A DNA stretch of 64,000 nt from Siphonodentalium dalli (taxonomy: Eukaryota; Mollusca; Scaphopoda; Gadilida; Siphonodentaliidae). The notes under the pieces are model-generated. The model saw only the letters and a program-made list of their open reading frames with translations, was not told the DNA's origin and made no database searches. Both the position numbers and the translations under genes were made by a program. The number at the start of each line of letters is the position of its first letter. The first letter of the stretch is position 1. The DNA lies in NCBI GenBank assembly GCA_032622095.1, contig CP136062.1, positions 154,996,875-155,060,874 of the forward strand, given 5' to 3'. This document shows positions 58,747-64,000 of the stretch, one piece after another.

Positions 58747-61076
58747 ATGCCTATATATAAAGTCCAAGGGCAGGTTTACCACATATTCGGATCCCTCCAG
58801 CCGCTGCCTGACGAACAACCTCGATATCTACAACTTTACTTTGTGCGAGATCATCAGAGCCAGACGCAGAGTAGATACAACGGAAACCAAGGAACACGAT
58901 TTGATATCATTGTGAAATTACAGAACATGCCACATTCAACCAATAGCGTTCAAAGGTCTAAGTACACCTTGGAATGTGCACATAGACAAGAACAAGAAGT
59001 CGTCATTGATGCTGACAATGTTCAATCTGGAGAGCATGCTCGCCGTTTTAATGCACCGTAATGCAACGAAGTAGCTGTGATCGTGACTAGTTCGGTATAT
59101 GAAACCAGGGATATTGTTTTAAAATGCAGATATAATAATCTCAGACGCAACATCGAAACACAGATAGCATGATGTCCTATTGTATCCTCTGTTGTTTGTG
59201 AATGGGGAAGAGGGTTATCACTTTGGAATTCCACAGGCAGGTGAAACTATAGAAAGACCGTCTCTTGTATGGACTTTTATGCCTGTCATTTCATGCCATG
59301 ACCTTTGTTCGGCATTACGACCGATCCGATCTACTTATAACAATCACATGTAATTCAAAATGGAAGGAAACACAATGTGAGCTTCTTCTTGGTCAAACTT
59401 ACGTCCACAGACATTATCTCACTGACATTCCACCTAGTACTGAAAGTAATGGACCTCATGACAAAGTCCCAAATTGCCGGACCAGTGCGGTGCCAAAAGT
59501 CCACCATATAATTCGTTGCCGCATGCGCATATTTTGATTTGGCTCATCACCAAAATTCAATCCAACCAGCTTGAAACCATCATATCGGCAGAGCTTCCAT
59601 ATCCTGCAACAGACAGATGGCTCTTCGACATTGTCGAGACACAAAATAATGGTACACGGTCCATTCAATTCCAATAAACACAAATCACCGTGCATGAAAG
59701 ACAATAAGTGCAAGAAACGGTACCGCGAATCGTTTATTCTGGAGACTAAAACAGCCGAGGATGAGTATCCTTCTTACATGCGAAGGAGACCTGGAGACGG
59801 TGGTTTAAAAGCAATCAGATATATACACAACAATGAAGGTTTTATGGGATATTTGAAATTTTAGTCCACTAACAACATCATGGCATCTAACAGTTTGCTG
59901 TCCATTTGGAAAATGGTCAGCGGGTTTATTTTACCGCCGATAATGCTGCAAATCAGGCAATAGCACTGTGTCAGGAAGATTCCTTGGCACAAACGTTGTT
60001 TTATCACCAGGTACAATCCTATTGCACGTAGCGTAACAACAGATGGAATAGAAGAAAACGAGGTTCTGTTGTAGAATGCAATGCTCTAATTAGACACGAC
60101 ACTGCTATAGGGAGATTATACACCGTCCATTCCAGCCAACATGAATGTTTCCTTTTAAGACTACTACATGAAGTCAAGGGTCCCACCTCCCACGTTTTTG
60201 CAGATCACCGGACTGTGGATGGCATCGTCTGTGTTACTTATCGAGAAACATGTGTTAAGCGCGAATTGCTCGAAGGCGACAACAAAACATCGGATGCTGC
60301 TATGCATGCACTTCAGCAAGATGTCCACGATGAAGTTACCCAATACCCGATGGGCCGATATATAAGCAGCAATGAAGCTTTGTGGAGGATATCTGGATTT
60401 CCAATCCACGAACGACATCCTGCCATCCAACAACTTGCTGTCCAGTTGGAAAATGGTCAGCGGGTTTATTCTACCCACCGATAACGCAGCAATATCACCG
60501 TGAGATACTATACTGACGGGTTTCTTTCAACTGTGTCAAGAAGATTCCTTTGCACAAACGTTGTTTTATAACCCAATACCACCCAACTACACGTGGTGTA
60601 ACAACAGATGAACTTGAAGAAACTGAGGTGCTCTAGACAATCATGCTGATATTAGACTTGATACTGCTTTATGGAGTACACACCGTCCATCCCAACCAAC
60701 ATTCATGTTTTTTTTAAAGACTACTCCTACGTGAAGTCAGTTGTCCAACTTCGTTTGCAGATCTCCGGATTGAGGATGGCGACGTATGCGCTACTTACCG
60801 AGAAGCATGCGTTAAGCGCGAACTGCTCGAAGACGATACCAAATGGGATGCAACTTTAATGAAAGCTTCGGCATCGCATTCAGCAACAAGCCTCCGAATT
60901 CTCTGCAATTATCCTCAAAACATGTGAAGTTTGTGATCCTTTAATACTATACCAATAACGGGATGATTTTTCTGAAGATTTTAAACACCAGGTTCAATTA
61001 AGATACCCGGAAATGGAAAGTGCCTACAGTGATGAGGTCTTCATTGTCGCATTAATAGATATAGAAGACAGGGTTA
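58747..61076 (+). pseudogene. Helitron Rep/helicase relic with internal duplication
   Basis: Plus-strand fragments in Helitron order. The N-terminal domain shows QGQVYHIFGSLQPLPDEQPR (58747-59061), followed by a decayed VYETRDIVLKCRYNNLRR (about 59095-59150). The HUH nuclease motif HAHILIWL lies in 59522-59545, followed by RYRESF...TAEDEYPSYMRR. The Rep tyrosine motif is missing. From about 59880 come helicase-proximal segments (LENGQRVY, CQEDS.AQTLFYHQV, YTVHSSQHECF, TYRETCVKRELLE). These recur at about 60415-60950 after QYPMGRYISSNEALWRISGF, so part of the gene is duplicated or two copies are fused. It ends near DEVFIVALIDIED. Many stops and shifts mean it is not functional. Confidence 0.85.
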
Positions 61077-61169
61077 TTTTGTGTATTTTGTGTATTTTGT
61101 CACATTAGGTGTATTTTGTATTTTATAAAATTTGGGCATCTTTAACTCACAGGTCGCCAGAACAAAAAC

Positions 61170-63435
61170 AAAAATGCCCCGCCCCTATATTCTTCCTATA
61201 ATAGAAAGGTATCGAACGCGGACGGCCCTAATTTGTTATAACTTTTTCAAAGTCCACAAACAGGTTCAAAACACACAAAAATAATGTTAGCAACATAAAT
61301 GCTTCATATATAGGTAGAAAGATATTTTATTACTCTTCAATTTTAAGTATGCCGTGTAAAATTGGTTCAGAAAAACTCCGGATATGAGCACAGGTCTGGA
61401 GCAAACCGACTGCTAAAATCACTCGTTCTAGATGGTGCCCGCTAAACTGGGTCAGCGAGTCGGATTTTTACACCGACTTGCGCTTCAAAAACTCTCAACG
61501 TTAAGTAAAATATATATATTATACATCATTAAAAGCGGAATTAATTACTGACACACCCAAACCAATCTGGCCACATCACGTCATCGTATCTCTCGTATTT
61601 ATTGAAAAAAATCAGATTCATGAATTCGGAAGCAAATATAAATTTTCCAAAACCAGCCATTTTATGCGAGTCTGCCGTGAGTACTATTTATAATTCTATG
61701 CAACACAATATGTATTTATAACAGTGTTCACGCTGGACCGAAAAAATCTTTAGCCAAAAGTTTAGCCAAATGAAAATTTTATTAGCCAAATGAAAAAAAC
61801 TTTAGCCAAATGTTTTTTGGCCAAATTAAAAAAAACTTTGGCCAAATTAAATCATCGTTTTCTGGTCGGAAATCTAACAGACACAGGTAAAATACACAAT
61901 AATTTAAATAATTTTTATGAACTAGAAGTATTTTTATATATATCATTTATTAAAAATTTATTAATCATTATGTGAAAGAGTGATTGGGGGGGGGGGGGGC
62001 GTAACCCGGGATTGTCCTTCTTAATGTCATTATTTTTTTGTTTTATATCAATATCTTTTTTTAAATCATTAAATATTTATCCTTGCGAAAATATCTAAGT
62101 GACATCTGGAAACTAATAACTTAATATTGTTACGCCATTATCAAATTACAATCCGTCATAAAAGCATTCATATTATTTTGTCCGTATCGGTATTGACGAC
62201 AAATAGCCACAAAATATCTGTCGTGATTCACATTTGGCTGATTAAGCTATTGTCTTACACTTGGTGCTCATAAACCTCGACCGACATAAATACAATGTCA
62301 TCATAAACATGCATTGTGCGGGAGTCCCGTGAGTGACCAGACAGACAATGGGGGATTAGGGGATTAAATGTAAAATAATAACCTTTTGCTGTTTCGTGCA
62401 GAATGACGTAATTTTTCTCCAGATTAAAACAGCCTGTTACGAACAAATTGGTTATATACCAGCATCAATGCACACTTTATAAAATATTGCTTTCTTCACA
62501 TTGTCATGATTCAACCACGGCCCATGCGTCTTTGAATGTCCGTCTTGTGAAAACTGAAGATGATTGCATATCACTGTGTGATCGCTTGGTTGATAGAGTT
62601 GTCGATCGGGTTTCCCTTTGTACTGTCGATCTATTGAGCGCTTTTATGAATTAGCTTTCTGACTCCATGCTTTCAGTCTCCATTTGCGGTAAAAAAAAGT
62701 TTAGCCAAATGAAATTTTTATTAGCCAAATTCGAAAAAGATTAGCCATTGGCTAATTTGGCTACCGACAGCGTGAACGCTGATTTATAACAAATGAAAAG
62801 AATAGATAAAGATTGAATTAACACGAATGCCGATTTGAAAACATACACATGGACAAGAATATAACTTCGTAAATATTTAGAGCGTATGTACATTACTTCT
62901 TCGTTATATATTTGATTTATATTGGGCCAATGACAAATTAGTGTTACGTCATATCAGCTTACTTACAAAATGGCTTGTTTTGGACAATTTAAATTTGCTT
63001 CCGGTTTTATGAAACTGATTATTTCAATAAATACGAGAGATATGATGCCGTGATTCCGCTTCTAATTATGTATAATATATATATTCTACTTACCGTTTAG
63101 TGCGTTTTTGAAGCACAAGTCGGTGTGGTCAAAATCCGGCTCTTTGACCGAGTTGAGCGGACTCCATCTCGATCGAGGGATTTCAACAGCCGGTTTCCGT
63201 CAGACCTGTGCTCATAACAGGAGTTTTTCTGGACCATGTTTTTACACGGGATACATCAAATTGATGGGTAAGAAAATATATGTCTACGTATATATGAGGC
63301 CTTTATGTAACAAAAATATTTGTTTTCTATTTTGAAACTGTTTTTTTTACTGAAAAAAATAAATAAAAATTAGGCCCCGCCAAGTTGAATACATTTCTAT
63401 GGGATTAAGTATTATTGGGGGTGGAGTAAATCTTT
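61170..63435. mobile_element. Diverged foldback element (~2.3 kb)
   Basis: Inverted arms at about 61170-61690 and 62930-63435 share, among others, CTCGTATTTATTGAAA (with its complement near 63025), CTTGTGCTTCAAAAACGCAC-like text and ACCTGTGCTCAT. The arms differ by perhaps a quarter of bases by eye, so the element is old. The loop contains the hAT element at 61722-62781. I could not fix exact ends or a target duplication. Confidence 0.6.
61714..62789. mobile_element. 1,060-bp hAT-type element, perfect 8-bp duplication
   Basis: The element 61722-62781 starts CAGTGTTCACGCTG and ends CAGCGTGAACGCTG, with ATTTATAA on both sides (61714-61721 and 62782-62789). The ends hold clusters of TTAGCCAAAT-type motifs in opposite orientation, like the smaller hAT element at 38200-38806. 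It carries a poly-G run near 61986-62000. No transposase frame is present. Confidence 0.88.
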
Positions 63436-64000
63436 GATCTGGGGACCTGTGCTTCAACTGTCCCACTTATTCTCAAATATGAATGTTGTATATTTGTCAA
63501 ATGACGAAAAAATTAGGCAGTTCGTTTGTCAGATAGTTAGATATTACGATTATTCGATAGTCCGAAAGTCGCGAATATGTAAATATACATGTAGGTCGCG
63601 CTAGCTTTCAGAATAGCATGTAGTTTCCTCACATACGGAAGCTGGCATCCGTTTCAGCATCGCGTTAAATTATTACACGTGTATGTGTCGCTCACGCACG
63701 TGCATGTACGTGAATCTTTATATAGAGCACCAATAAGTCACATATGTTGTAACATACATGTATAAGACACGACAAAGACGAACATTTGGATATCTGTGTA
63801 TCATTTACGCAATTATATATACGCGTGTGTTAATTGTCTGTTCCCAAATGTATGTATGGTGTTTAAATTTGATACCGGTGGGATTCTTTTGCGCATGGTG
63901 ATGCCTCAGGGAACATTTATTTTATGTTGATGAGGCCCGACTGTTATTCATGTCCACGTCGCTGTAAATTCTTAAGTATCGAACTCTCGGAATATCGAAC
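63436..64000. other. No feature seen
   Basis: AT-rich end of the window without recognisable genes or repeats. Confidence 0.4.

Overview
This is a transposon-dense stretch of an animal genome, most likely a marine mollusc (bivalve or gastropod). It is AT-rich, has intron-like splice sites and very few long reading frames, and carries families familiar from molluscs: a secretin/Methuselah-like 7TM receptor, a BIR-RING inhibitor-of-apoptosis gene, a tRNA-derived SINE, Helitron, L1-like and Jockey/I-like LINE remnants, hAT and TTAA-type miniature elements. The species cannot be named from the sequence alone.

Region 1 (1-14.3 kb) is a nest of repeats. A TTAA-flanked miniature element lies at 1624-2093. 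A 12-kb inverted repeat follows (left arm from 2188, right arm ending 14243). Each arm was later broken by one insertion: the left by a 969-bp foldback element at a TTAA site (4682-5650), the right by a young LTR retrotransposon with no coding capacity (8889-13552, two 458-bp LTRs, AGAT target duplication). The opposite arm preserves the empty site in both cases.

Region 2 (14.4-34.0 kb) is the main discovery. A class-B-like 7TM receptor gene (14397-15812, resuming at 33563-33742) is split inside its TM7 codons by one 17,744-bp insertion (15813-33556). The insertion is flanked by a perfect 6-bp duplication (AGCCTG). It is almost entirely palindrome: two arms of about 8.37 kb in inverted orientation around a 996-bp unique centre, ending TG...CA. 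Each arm carries two intronless genes reading outward: a 241-residue BIR-RING protein, then a 173-residue protein with two PC4-like modules behind a CRE plus TATA promoter. I recognise no transposase, integrase or polymerase gene. Removing the insert and one AGCCTG copy gives an uninterrupted receptor frame of 531 codons, so the element is real and recent.

Region 3 (34-46 kb) holds decayed fragments: a possible LINE tail, a FLYWCH zinc-finger relic, tandem arrays, a hAT miniature element with 8-bp duplication, an orphan small-GTPase (RGK-like) exon with an in-frame stop, and another TTAA foldback element.

Region 4 (46-64 kb) is retroelement and Helitron debris: two copies of the front part of a Jockey/I-like LINE (one with a zinc-knuckle ORF1), an L1-like ORF2 relic on the minus strand, a tRNA-derived SINE, a Helitron Rep/helicase pseudogene with an internal duplication, and a diverged foldback element with a 1,060-bp hAT element in its loop. 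The only apparently intact genes are the duplicated BIR-RING and PC4-like pairs.
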